The position numbers and the translations under genes are program-made. The notes under the pieces were generated by a model that worked only from the letters and a program-made list of their open reading frames with translations, was not told where the DNA came from and made no database searches. A DNA stretch of 64,000 bases from Palleronia aestuarii (GTDB lineage Bacteria; Pseudomonadota; Alphaproteobacteria; Rhodobacterales; Rhodobacteraceae), in the NCBI RefSeq assembly GCF_003253995.1, contig NZ_QKZL01000002.1, forward strand, positions 186,001-250,000. Reading direction: 5' to 3'. Positions 10,067 through 17,477 of the stretch are shown piece by piece; within the stretch, counting starts at the first letter, position 1, and each line of letters begins with the position of its first letter.

Positions 10067-10663
10067 TCAGTCCTTCTGATCGGGAAGACGCGCGTCGTCT
10101 TCGCTGTCGATGATGGTCTCGATCTCGTCGAATTGGGTCTCGTCGATCCGCCCGGCATCCTTGCGGGACTTCAAAACGTCGCGGATCAGGTCGTCGGTCA
10201 GGACGAGCTTCGCGTCCGACAGCCAGTCGAATTGCAGCCCGATCGTGCCCGCGTCGATCTCGATCAGCACCTCGCCGTCCAGAACACCCGCGAGGTTGCC
10301 CTTGAAGCGCCGACGGCCGTCGATCATTTCCGTCGTCTCGATCTTGGCGACGTAGCCCTGCCAGCGGTCGAAGTCCTTCAGCCGCGTGAGCGGGCGATCG
10401 ATGCCGGGGGAGGAAACCTCCAGCGTGTAGGCGTCCTCGATCGGGTCCTCGACGTCGAGATGGGCCGAGATCGCGGTCGAGATCTCGCCGCATTCGTCGA
10501 CCTCGATCCCGCCATCGGGGCGGTCGGCCATGATCTGCACGGTCGGCGTCTTGCCGCCTTGATAACGCACGCGCACGAGTTCGTAGCCCATCCCCTCGAT
10601 CACGGGGGTGACGACTTCCGCCAGACGGCGGTCGATGCTGGCCTTGGCGATGAGATCGGACAT
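10067..10663 (-). CDS. rimP: Ribosome maturation factor RimP
   Basis: 198 residues from [18 protein letters not shown]. RimP assists 30S subunit assembly. It has the two expected domains: an alpha/beta N-terminal domain ([38 protein letters not shown]) and an SH3-like C-terminal barrel ([18 protein letters not shown]). The SSPGIDRPL motif is diagnostic. It is first in the rimP-nusA-ylxR-infB operon and is preceded by a promoter and terminator hairpin. The MSDL start is preferred over the ATG five codons upstream because it matches the usual family start. Confidence 0.96.
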   Translation of the reverse strand: MSDLIAKASIDRRLAEVVTPVIEGMGYELVRVRYQGGKTPTVQIMADRPDGGIEVDECGEISTAISAHLDVEDPIEDAYTLEVSSPGIDRPLTRLKDFDRWQGYVAKIETTEMIDGRRRFKGNLAGVLDGEVLIEIDAGTIGLQFDWLSDAKLVLTDDLIRDVLKSRKDAGRIDETQFDEIETIIDSEDDARLPDQKD

Positions 10664-10677
10664 GGATGCCTCGCGCA

Positions 10678-10703
10678 CAAAAAAACGGGCCAGCGGCCCG
10701 TTC
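10678..10703 (-). terminator. Intrinsic terminator in the rimP leader (putative attenuator)
   Basis: On the minus strand a stem ACGGGCC-GCT-GGCCCGT is followed directly by a run of seven to eight U residues, a textbook intrinsic terminator. It ends only about 15 nt before the rimP start codon and lies downstream of a good promoter, so it can only act as a conditional stop for the operon or end a short leader RNA. An upstream CACCCGT segment could pair with the ACGGG arm as an antiterminator. I recall that a rimP leader attenuator has been predicted in alphaproteobacteria. Confidence 0.75.
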
Positions 10704-10754
10704 TGTATTTCCCGGTGGGCGACGGGTGTGGACCCCGACGCGCCGCTTTATTGC

Positions 10755-10783
10755 GATATACGGATTTGCCCCGCGCTTCGCAA
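10755..10783 (-). promoter_or_regulatory. Sigma-70-type promoter for the rimP leader
   Basis: Minus strand TTGCGA, 17-nt spacer, TATATC. Transcription would start near 10748 and give a leader of about 85 nt running through the terminator hairpin at 10678-10703 before rimP. Confidence 0.6.
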
Positions 10784-10808
10784 GGCCCGATCACCTGCTA
10801 TCGTCGGT

Positions 10809-10970
10809 TCAGCCGACATCGCTATGCAATCCGTCGCAGTACGGCTTGTTCCCGACAGACCACAGCGGCAGAGGACGTACTTCTCCATGGCCCGGCAGCG
10901 CCGCGTCGGATTTTAGGCCCTGTACCCAGTAGGAGCCGTTCTCCCGCTCCTCGATCCCGAAGGTCGTCAT
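10809..10970 (-). pseudogene. CDGSH iron-sulfur protein gene with apparent frameshifts
   Basis: The frame from ATG 10970 (preceded by AAGAGGA) encodes MTTFGIEERENGSYWVQG and ends NKPYCDGLHSDVG, matching the start and end of small bacterial CDGSH (mitoNEET-like) [2Fe-2S] proteins. In that frame the CxC ligands are missing (PLWSVG). In the +1 frame the same DNA reads YVLCRCGLSG, exactly the missing part, with TGC CGC TGT at 10862-10870. One extra base in the GGG run at about 10851 plus a compensating change upstream of 10870 would give a perfect CRCGLSGNKPYCDGLH cluster motif. Either the gene is broken by two compensating indels or the sequence has errors. It lies 52 bp after the prolyl aminopeptidase stop. 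Confidence 0.7.
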
Positions 10971-11022
10971 GTCCTCTTGCGACGCGAAAAGGGGGATAGG
11001 TGAGCGAAGGGCGTCGCCGAGC

Positions 11023-11988
11023 CTATCGCATCGCGTCCATGATCTGTACGAGGGCCGCACTGATCCCCGGCTCCGACAAGGCATGGCCCGCCCGGGGGAC
11101 GAAATGCATCCGCGACGATGGCCAGGCCTTGTGCAGCCGGTGTGCGGAGATCGGCGGGCAGATCATGTCGTAACGGCCCTGCACGATGTGTCCGGGAATG
11201 TCCCGGATCCGGTCGACCCGGTCGAGGATATGGCTGTCGCTTTCGAGAAAGCCGCCATTCGTGAAATAATGATTCTCCAGCCGGGCGAAAGCGCGCGCGT
11301 AATCGGCTGGGGAATCCCCTCCCGGTCCGTCGCTTTCGATGCTCGCAAGCGTGTTCTCCCACGACGCCCAGATCCGCGCGTGGCGCGTCTCCGACATCAT
11401 GTCGCCCGAGAAGAGCCGTCGGTGATAGGCCGCGATCAGATCGCCGCGCTCCTCTTCCGGGATGGGCGCGACGAAGCGCTGCCACATATCCGGCCAGAAC
11501 CGCCCGGCGCCGCCCGCATAGAACCAGTCGAGCTCCGACTGCATCATCAGGAAAACCCCGCGCAGCACGATGGCGCGGGTCCGTTCGGGGTGTTCCTCCG
11601 CATAGACGAGCGACAGCGTCGCACCCCAGGATCCGCCGAAGACGATCCACTCATCGATGCCGAGCGTTTCCCTGATAAGCTCGATATCGGCCACGAGATG
11701 CCAGGTCGTGTTCGCCTCGACGCTCGCATGGGGCCGCGACCGCCCGCAGCCGCGCTGGTCGAAAAGCACGATCCGGTAATGCGCGGGATCGAAGTAGCGG
11801 CGCATCGAGGGCGAGCACCCGCCCCCCGGCCCGCCATGCAGCACGATGACGGGAACGCCATCGGGATTGCCGCATTGCTCCACGTAGATGCGATGCCCGT
11901 CGCCCGCCGCAAGCATCCTCTGATCGAACGGGTCGATCCGGGGATAGAGCAGCGCCGCCGCGCCGTTTTGACCTGACGCCTTATCCAT
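11023..11988 (-). CDS. pip: Prolyl aminopeptidase (proline iminopeptidase)
   Basis: 321 residues, alpha/beta hydrolase fold, peptidase family S33; it releases N-terminal proline from peptides in the cytoplasm. It has the oxyanion motif HGGPGGG, the DQRGCGRS block, nucleophile elbow GGSWGATL, and a late histidine in PRAGHAL. The start MDKASGQNG at 11988 is chosen because downstream sequence is family-like; a longer frame would run through the ubiG promoter region. It is divergent from ubiG with 64 bp between starts. Confidence 0.95.
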   Translation of the reverse strand: MDKASGQNGAAALLYPRIDPFDQRMLAAGDGHRIYVEQCGNPDGVPVIVLHGGPGGGCSPSMRRYFDPAHYRIVLFDQRGCGRSRPHASVEANTTWHLVADIELIRETLGIDEWIVFGGSWGATLSLVYAEEHPERTRAIVLRGVFLMMQSELDWFYAGGAGRFWPDMWQRFVAPIPEEERGDLIAAYHRRLFSGDMMSETRHARIWASWENTLASIESDGPGGDSPADYARAFARLENHYFTNGGFLESDSHILDRVDRIRDIPGHIVQGRYDMICPPISAHRLHKAWPSSRMHFVPRAGHALSEPGISAALVQIMDAMR

Positions 11989-12052
11989 GGTCGATCTATA
12001 TAAGCCGCGACCGATCCCCGCCATGGGGCCACGCGCGAAAATGAGGTTTGCG

Positions 12053-12796
12053 ATGTCCGCCACGACGATCGACCCCGCCGAGATCGACAAATTCTCCGCG
12101 ATGGCCGCCGAATGGTGGGACCCGCAGGGCAAATTCAAGCCGCTGCACATGCTAAATCCGTGCCGGCTCGACTACATCGGCGCGCAAGTCGCCGCGGAAT
12201 TCGGCCGCGACCTCCGGGACGACAGGCCATTCGAGGGTCTCACGATCCTCGATATCGGCTGCGGGGGCGGGCTGCTTGCCGAGCCTATGGCGCGGCGCGG
12301 CGCGGCGGTCACGGGGGCGGACGCGGCGGAGCGGAACATCCCCGTGGCGGAGATCCATGCCCGCGAGCAAGGGCTCGAGATTGACTACCGCCACACCACG
12401 GCGGAGGACCTCGCCCGTGACGGAGAGCGGTTCGACGTCGTGCTCAACATGGAAGTGGTCGAGCACGTCGCCGATCCGCAGAGCTACCTCGACGCCTGCG
12501 CGGAACTCCTGAAGCCCGGGGGTCTGATGGTCTGCTCCACGATCAACCGCACGACCAAGAGCTTCGCGCTCGCGATCTTCGGGGCGGAATGGGTGATGCG
12601 CTGGCTGCCGAAGGGAACGCATGACTGGGATCGGTTCATCACCCCCGACGAACTGTCCGCCATGATCGGGCGCACCGGTCTCGGGGTGGTGGATCGCACA
12701 GGCTTCGTCTTCAACCCGATAAGCTGGCGATGGTCGCTCTCCGAACGCGATCTTTCGGTGAACTACGTCACCACGAGCGTGAAATCAGCGGGATGA
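12053..12796 (+). CDS. ubiG: 3-demethylubiquinol/2-polyprenyl-6-hydroxyphenol O-methyltransferase UbiG
   Basis: 247 residues. UbiG carries out both O-methylations of ubiquinone synthesis with S-adenosylmethionine. The SAM motif [20 protein letters not shown] is intact, the N-terminus has the family block [21 protein letters not shown], and the membrane-interaction loop [20 protein letters not shown] is present. The start [14 protein letters not shown] at 12053 matches the family; the ATG at 11987 would overlap pip. It is transcribed alone, divergently from pip. Confidence 0.96.
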   Translation: MSATTIDPAEIDKFSAMAAEWWDPQGKFKPLHMLNPCRLDYIGAQVAAEFGRDLRDDRPFEGLTILDIGCGGGLLAEPMARRGAAVTGADAAERNIPVAEIHAREQGLEIDYRHTTAEDLARDGERFDVVLNMEVVEHVADPQSYLDACAELLKPGGLMVCSTINRTTKSFALAIFGAEWVMRWLPKGTHDWDRFITPDELSAMIGRTGLGVVDRTGFVFNPISWRWSLSERDLSVNYVTTSVKSAG

Positions 12797-13133
12797 GGCC
12801 CTGAGGGGTCGCGCAAGGCGTACAGCTCGCAACTCTGGATTGAGATTGAAGCTGCGACATGCGAAAGCCGATCTCTACGAGACGTTCCAACGCAATGTTT
12901 TTCTTGTTCGTCCACGTAACAGAGGCCGATGCGCGTAGCGTCGTGCAGAATCACAAGCTGTATATGCCGCGCCGACTTGTTTTGACAACGATTGGCGGCC
13001 GTCTATGAGGTGTATCGTCTGATGACATGTCTTGCGATCGCGCCCTCAAACCGGTGCGGGGTGCGGTCGGCAGGATCGGGTCGATATGCGATCCGGGAAC
13101 GCGGCAAGCCTAGGACGCGCGGGAGGTGACGCA
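12797..13133. other. Intergenic stretch between ubiG and nucleoside hydrolase, with a possible promoter
   Basis: 337 bp with no convincing gene; short open frames here lack ribosome sites and recognisable similarity. A plus-strand promoter candidate TTGACA, 16-nt spacer, TATGAG lies at 12982-13009, about 125 nt before the nucleoside hydrolase start. I see no tRNA-like fold. Confidence 0.5.
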
Positions 13134-14069
13134 ATGAACGATATGCCGATGAAGATGATCATCGATACCGATCCCGGCGTCGACGACGCGATGGCGATCC
13201 TCTACGCGGCCCGGACGCCCGAAATCGACCTTCTCGGGCTCACCACGGTCTTCGGCAACGTGCCTATCCACATCGCAACGCGCAACGCGCTGCGTCTGGC
13301 GGAGATGGCCGGACTCGATATCCCTGTCGCCGAAGGAGCTGCGGCCCCGCTCGTCCGCGACTTCGTTCCGTCTTCACGCGTGCATGGCGCCGAAGGGTTC
13401 GGGGCCGTTCCCGCGCTAAATCCCCAGCGTGAGGCCCTTCGCGAGACGGCGGCGGATTTTCTTTGCAGGATGGCACGGGATCACCGGGGCGAGATGACGA
13501 TCTGCGCGATCGGGCCGATAACGAACGTGGCGGAGGCGATCAGGCGCGATCCGGATTTCGTGCGGAACGTCCGCAAGATCGTCTTCATGGGGGGCGCCGC
13601 GCATGTGCCGGGCAACATCACACCCCATGCGGAAGCCAACATCTATCACGATCCGCATGCCCTGACGGAGGTGTTGGCCTCCGGCGCGTCGGTGACGATG
13701 GTCGGGCTCGACGTAACGATGCAGGTACTTTGCAACGCGGAAGATTTCGCAGCGCTCGCCGTGGCGGACCCAGAACACGGGGGGTTCCTTCGTGATGCGT
13801 CCGTCCACTACCTCGACTTCTACCGCGAGATCGGACAGCCGGGCTGCGGGCTGCACGATCCGGCGGCGGTCATCGCCTGCCATCGTCCCGATCTCTTCGA
13901 AACGCGTCCCATCCAGATCCATGTGGTTGAGAATGGCGTGGAGGCTGGGCGTACACGGCCCGAAGCTATGGGGACGGTGCCTGCGATCGAGGTCTGTCTC
14001 GGTGGCCAGATGGATGAGGTCAAGGCGCTGTTCCTCGCGGCCTTCGCCGCCGGCCCGGACGTGGGATGA
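13134..14069 (+). CDS. Inosine-uridine preferring nucleoside hydrolase family protein
   Basis: 311 residues. The family hydrolyses ribonucleosides to base and ribose for nucleoside salvage. The Ca-binding signature DTDPGVDDAMAI is near the N-terminus. FMGGAAHVPGNITPHAEAN and a late GCGLHDPAAVI aspartate complete the metal and ribose site. The start at 13134 follows GGGAGGTGAC; a longer frame upstream has no ribosome site. No transporter or nucleoside gene is adjacent, so substrate preference cannot be inferred. Confidence 0.93.
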   Translation: MNDMPMKMIIDTDPGVDDAMAILYAARTPEIDLLGLTTVFGNVPIHIATRNALRLAEMAGLDIPVAEGAAAPLVRDFVPSSRVHGAEGFGAVPALNPQREALRETAADFLCRMARDHRGEMTICAIGPITNVAEAIRRDPDFVRNVRKIVFMGGAAHVPGNITPHAEANIYHDPHALTEVLASGASVTMVGLDVTMQVLCNAEDFAALAVADPEHGGFLRDASVHYLDFYREIGQPGCGLHDPAAVIACHRPDLFETRPIQIHVVENGVEAGRTRPEAMGTVPAIEVCLGGQMDEVKALFLAAFAAGPDVG

Positions 14070-14115
14070 GCGCCTCGTCCCGTCCGGTTGAAAGCGATCA
14101 ACCTCCCGCGCCGCG

Positions 14116-14550
14116 TCAGCCGCGTGGCCGCATGAGACCTGCCGCCCAAAACCCCAGCATGAGAGCAGGCATGAAAACCAGAGTTCCCGGATCACCAAGT
14201 CCGAGAGCGGACCAGGCGGGGCCCGGGCAATAGCCGCCGATCCCCCAACCGATCCCGAAAAGCGCGGCACCCACAACGAGCGGCCGGTCGATCGAACGTG
14301 CCGTCGGGAGTTCGAACTTATCGAAGAGGACAGGCCGCGTCCGCCGCCAAGAGAAACGGTACCCGACGAAGGAGACGACGGCCGCGCCCGCCATCACGAA
14401 GGCCAGCGATGGATCCCAGTTGCCCGCCAGATCGAGGAAACTGAGGACCTTCGCCGGATCGGACATTCCCGACAGGATGAGCCCGACCCCGAAAAGCAGA
14501 CCTGCGGCAAATCCCGCGGTGAGACGCAATCCTCCACCAGCTAGAGTCAT
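14116..14550 (-). CDS. YeeE/YedE (DUF6691)-type half-transporter, second subunit
   Basis: 144 residues with four predicted membrane segments (TAGFAAGLLFGVGLILSGMS, LAFVMAGAAVVSFVGYRF, PLVVGAALFGIGWGIGGYCP, FMPALMLGFWAAGLM). The GIGWGIGGYCPGPA motif carries the conserved cysteine of this sulfur-compound transporter family (thiosulfate-type uptake in the better-studied full-length members). The start at 14550 overlaps the partner stop by 4 bp (ATGA), so the two half-size proteins are translationally coupled and probably form one channel. They are divergent from an ArsR repressor. Confidence 0.88.
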   Translation of the reverse strand: MTLAGGGLRLTAGFAAGLLFGVGLILSGMSDPAKVLSFLDLAGNWDPSLAFVMAGAAVVSFVGYRFSWRRTRPVLFDKFELPTARSIDRPLVVGAALFGIGWGIGGYCPGPAWSALGLGDPGTLVFMPALMLGFWAAGLMRPRG

Positions 14551-14978
14551 GGGAGGTGCCTCAGGACGAAGACCGTAAGGATCGCCGTCGCCATGAATGT
14601 CAGCACCGCGACCAGCGATCTCGGGGAAAGCCGGGCCAGGCCGCAGACCCCGTGCCCGGAGGTACATCCTGAGCCAAGGCGCGCCCCGAAGCCGACGAGG
14701 AGACCAGCGACAATCATTCCCGGCATCGAACTCGGCACCGTCTGCTCAGGCGCGGTCCCCGTCAGCGCCAGAACGAGAAGCGGGGCGGCCAGGAGACCAA
14801 GAAGGAAGGCCGCACGCCAGCCCCGTTCCGATAGAGGACCGGTCATGGCCCCCCATGTAATCCCGGATATTCCCGCGATGCGGCCGAGGAAGAGCATGAC
14901 GAGCACGGCACTCAGTCCGATCATTGCGCCGCCTGTCAAAGACAGAAATGGTGTGAAGGGCGTCGGCGGGAGATCCAT
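14547..14978 (-). CDS. YeeE/YedE-type half-transporter, first subunit
   Basis: 143 residues and about four membrane segments. It carries the conserved GARLGSGCTSGHGVCGLAR motif, with two cysteines, that defines YeeE/YedE proteins. It overlaps its partner by 4 bp. In several alpha- and betaproteobacteria such pairs lie next to a BigR/SqrR-type repressor and sulfide-oxidation genes; the divergent ArsR gene fits, but no sulfide:quinone reductase or persulfide dioxygenase gene is seen in this window. The inferred role is import or export of reduced sulfur species. Confidence 0.88.
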   Translation of the reverse strand: MDLPPTPFTPFLSLTGGAMIGLSAVLVMLFLGRIAGISGITWGAMTGPLSERGWRAAFLLGLLAAPLLVLALTGTAPEQTVPSSMPGMIVAGLLVGFGARLGSGCTSGHGVCGLARLSPRSLVAVLTFMATAILTVFVLRHLP

Positions 14979-15028
14979 CTCGTAGCTCCAAAATCACGAG
15001 TCGCCCGCCATCCTTTACATCATAACAA

Positions 15029-15039
15029 TCTAAATTAGA
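15029..15039. promoter_or_regulatory. Palindromic operator candidate between YeeE pair and ArsR repressor
   Basis: TCTAAATTAGA is a perfect inverted repeat in an AT-rich patch 10 bp before the repressor start and about 50 bp before the divergent transporter start. ArsR-family repressors bind such short dyads, so binding here could control both directions. Confidence 0.55.
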
Positions 15040-15049
15040 AATACCTAAT

Positions 15050-15358
15050 ATGAGCGAGATCGTCTCCGAAATGCTGGAAACCAGGGCCGTGGCTGTCGCG
15101 GAGCGCCTTTCGCTCATGGCCAATCCGAAACGGCTGATGATCCTGTGCCGACTTGCGGAAGGCGAACAGAGTGTCGGTGCGCTTCACGGGAATCTCGATC
15201 TGAGCCAATCGGCGCTCAGTCAGCATCTCGCCAGACTACGCGAGGCTGGAATCGTCGCGACGCGGCGCGATGGGACGTCGATCTACTACAGCCTCTCCGA
15301 CCCGGATACGAAAGCCGTGATGGCGGCGCTCTACGAGATTTTCTGCAAGGAGACATGA
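15050..15358 (+). CDS. ArsR-family repressor of the BigR/SqrR (persulfide-sensing) type
   Basis: 102 residues with a winged helix-turn-helix. The recognition region is LDLSQSALSQHLARLREAG. The metal-binding motif of classical ArsR (ELCVCDL) is absent. Instead there are two cysteines, Cys33 (MILCRL) and Cys99 (EIFCKE), at the positions whose disulfide or polysulfide bridge switches off BigR, SqrR and YgaV. It is therefore probably a sensor of reactive sulfur or peroxide that represses the divergent YeeE pair and itself. No clear Shine-Dalgarno sequence precedes the ATG. Confidence 0.88.
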   Translation: MSEIVSEMLETRAVAVAERLSLMANPKRLMILCRLAEGEQSVGALHGNLDLSQSALSQHLARLREAGIVATRRDGTSIYYSLSDPDTKAVMAALYEIFCKET

Positions 15359-15525
15359 GCGCCGCGTCGATCTTCGACTACGACTTTCGAGCCTCGCCCG
15401 CGGCAGGGCGAACTGGGCTTGGCGCCGCAGGGCGTCCGGGCCTGTTTACCCGGTTCCCTTCCAGCGCTCGCCGAAGCCATGCGTGACGCTTTGGTCAAAG
15501 GCGCCCCGCGACGGACGACAGCGGT

Positions 15526-15783
15526 TCAGTCGGCGAGCATGGGATCGAGCTTGCCTTCGCGTTCCAGTGCCGCGAGATCGTCGAACCCGCCGACATGGGT
15601 ACCGTCGATGAAAATCTGCGGTACCGTACGACGGCCACCTGCCCGCTCCGTCATCGCCTGCCGCAGCGCAGGATCGCGGCTCACGTCGGTTTCGGCGAAG
15701 GCCGCGCCCTTCTCGTTCAGAAGGCGTTTCGCGGCGTGGCAGAACCCGCAAAGGGGCGTGGTATAGATCTCGATCTGGGTCAT
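15526..15783 (-). CDS. grxC: Glutaredoxin 3 (GrxC)
   Basis: 85 residues, a dithiol glutaredoxin that reduces disulfides with glutathione. The active site is CGFC (residues 12-15), a common alternative to CPYC. The glutathione-binding TVPQIFIDGTHVGGFDDL follows. It is downstream of comF on the same strand with a 51-bp gap. The 170 bp between its stop and the ArsR stop show no gene I can support. Confidence 0.95.
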   Translation of the reverse strand: MTQIEIYTTPLCGFCHAAKRLLNEKGAAFAETDVSRDPALRQAMTERAGGRRTVPQIFIDGTHVGGFDDLAALEREGKLDPMLAD

Positions 15784-15834
15784 CTGGCATTCCTCGTATG
15801 CGCGCGGTCTGCGCGCTGAAATCTTCGGTTCGCC

Positions 15835-16560
15835 TCAGAGGTAGTCACCGCGGGCGGTTCGCGCCAGTGTCAGCACGTCGATCCGTTCCGCACCGGCCGC
15901 GGCACAGGCTGCGGCCCCCGCGGCGAGCGTTGCGCCCGAGGTGAACACGTCGTCGATCAATACCACGCGGCGCCCGGCGATCACCCGCCCGTGACGGGGA
16001 TGAGGCGCGAGCGCCCCGTCGAGTTCGGCGTGCCGTGCCTCCGGGCTCTTATCCTTCTGGGCCAGCGTCGCACGGGGCCGGATCAGCGCGCGGGTCGCGA
16101 CATCGCAGCCTGCCTGCCGCGCGACCTCGATCGCGAGGAGAGCCGCCTGATTGTAGCGGCGGCGGAAAAGCCTGCGCCAATGGACGGGGATGGGAATGCA
16201 GAGGGTCTCCCGCTCCAGAAGATCCGCCCCTGCCCCGGTCATCCATTCCCCCGCCGCGCGGACAAGGTCCAGCCGGTCGCCGTGCTTGATCGACAGCACC
16301 ATCCGACGGGCCTGATCGCGGTAGACAAGCGCCGCACGGCCGCGCCTCCAGGGGCGGGGAGACACGAGGCAATCGTCGCAGTGGATGGGCGCCTCTTCCT
16401 CGTCCCCCTCGATCGGCAGACCGCAGCTCTCGCAACAGAGGCCCTGGATGAACGGCGTGTCGCTCCAGCAGGCACCGCAAAGTCCGCCATCCCGCGCCAC
16501 TTCCGTATCGCAGGTCGGACATTGCGGCGGGTAGATGATGTCGATGACGGATTGCAACAT
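15835..16560 (-). CDS. comF: ComF-family phosphoribosyltransferase-like protein
   Basis: 241 residues. The N-terminal double zinc ribbon has Cys pairs CPTC, CGAC, CESC and CDDC. The C-terminal phosphoribosyltransferase domain has the PRPP loop VVLIDDVFTSGAT. ComF proteins are needed for DNA uptake in competent bacteria; in alphaproteobacteria they may also belong to gene transfer agent uptake, but no competence gene is nearby. Its start lies only 16 bp from the divergent methyltransferase start, so one of the promoters must overlap coding DNA. Confidence 0.92.
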   Translation of the reverse strand: MLQSVIDIIYPPQCPTCDTEVARDGGLCGACWSDTPFIQGLCCESCGLPIEGDEEEAPIHCDDCLVSPRPWRRGRAALVYRDQARRMVLSIKHGDRLDLVRAAGEWMTGAGADLLERETLCIPIPVHWRRLFRRRYNQAALLAIEVARQAGCDVATRALIRPRATLAQKDKSPEARHAELDGALAPHPRHGRVIAGRRVVLIDDVFTSGATLAAGAAACAAAGAERIDVLTLARTARGDYL

Positions 16561-16576
16561 GACGGCCCCCGACTAG

Positions 16577-17422
16577 ATGGCGGGCATGGCGCACCCACCC
16601 AAATTGACCGACCGATCCGCGCTTCGCCATCATCGCGCCCGGGCGCGCGGCGAGGCACTGTTCCTCCATGAGATCGCGGCCGATCAGCTGGAAGAAAGGC
16701 TGAACGAAGTTAACAGGAGCTTTACCGCTCCGGCGATCGTGACCGGGCAGCCCGATTTCTGGGCCGCGCGCCATCCCTCCGCCCGCATCGTCGAAGACAA
16801 AGACGTGCTCGATCTTGAGCCCGGTGCACACGACCTCGTCATTCACGCGATGGCGCTGCACTGGGCGGACGATCCGGTGGGACAACTCGTTCAGTGCCGC
16901 CATGCGCTGAAGCCTGACGGGCTCTGCCTCGTGGTCTGCTTCGGGGCACGCAGCCTTGCGGAGCTGCGCGCCGTGCTGGGTCAGGCGGAAGCCCGGATAA
17001 CCGGCGGGCTTTCGCCCCGTGTCGCGCCGCTGCCCGAACTTAGGGATCTGGGCGGGCTGTTGCAGCGCGCGGGCTTCGCCCTGCCGGTGGCGGATTCGGA
17101 CGTTCTCACGGTAAGTTATGCCGATGCCACGGCGCTGATGCGAGAATTACGCGCGATGGGGGAAGGCAACGCGCTCGCCGCGCGCGACCGAAGACCGCCG
17201 CCACGCGCGCTCTTCGCCGAGGCCGCGCGCCTCTATGCGGCTGAATTTCCAATGAACGGGGAACCTCGGCGGATCCGCGCGACAGCCGAACTCGTCTATC
17301 TCTCTGGCTGGGCGCCGGACGAGAGCCAGCAGAAACCGCTCCGGCCCGGCTCCGCCTCCGCGCGGCTCGCCGATGCGCTCGGGACGTCGGAAACGCCCCT
17401 GCCTACCCGCTCGGGTGATTGA
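16577..17422 (+). CDS. Methyltransferase-like protein of the NDUFAF5/BioC group, with degenerate SAM motif
   Basis: 281 residues. The N-terminal LTDRSALRHHRARARGEALF and the post-I region HDLVIHAMALHWADDPVGQL match alphaproteobacterial relatives of NDUFAF5 (a complex I assembly factor), as does LPTRSGD at the end. The glycine-rich SAM-binding motif expected near residue 50 is replaced by FTAPAIVTGQPDFW, so the enzyme may be altered or inactive. An ATG at 16586 is also possible. Function in this organism is unknown. The hemH start is 55 bp downstream. Confidence 0.75.
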   Translation: MAGMAHPPKLTDRSALRHHRARARGEALFLHEIAADQLEERLNEVNRSFTAPAIVTGQPDFWAARHPSARIVEDKDVLDLEPGAHDLVIHAMALHWADDPVGQLVQCRHALKPDGLCLVVCFGARSLAELRAVLGQAEARITGGLSPRVAPLPELRDLGGLLQRAGFALPVADSDVLTVSYADATALMRELRAMGEGNALAARDRRPPPRALFAEAARLYAAEFPMNGEPRRIRATAELVYLSGWAPDESQQKPLRPGSASARLADALGTSETPLPTRSGD

Positions 17423-17477
17423 CCGCCAAGGTCAGATCGCTATCTCAGCGCCATCGGCGAAAGGAACGGGCAAGATC

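Noticed and set aside
11968-12002. TTGACC and TATATA between pip and ubiG as a promoter
   Set aside because: The spacing of 23 bp is too long for a sigma-70 promoter; the TATATA may serve one of the genes but I cannot define it.
12763-12954. 63-codon minus-strand frame after ubiG
   Set aside because: No ribosome site, overlaps the ubiG end, no recognisable features.
15355-15486. 43-codon frame (MSAASIFDYDF...) starting ATGA inside the arsR stop
   Set aside because: Tempting as a truncated third gene of the sulfur module, but no family match and no frame carries on convincingly; left unannotated.
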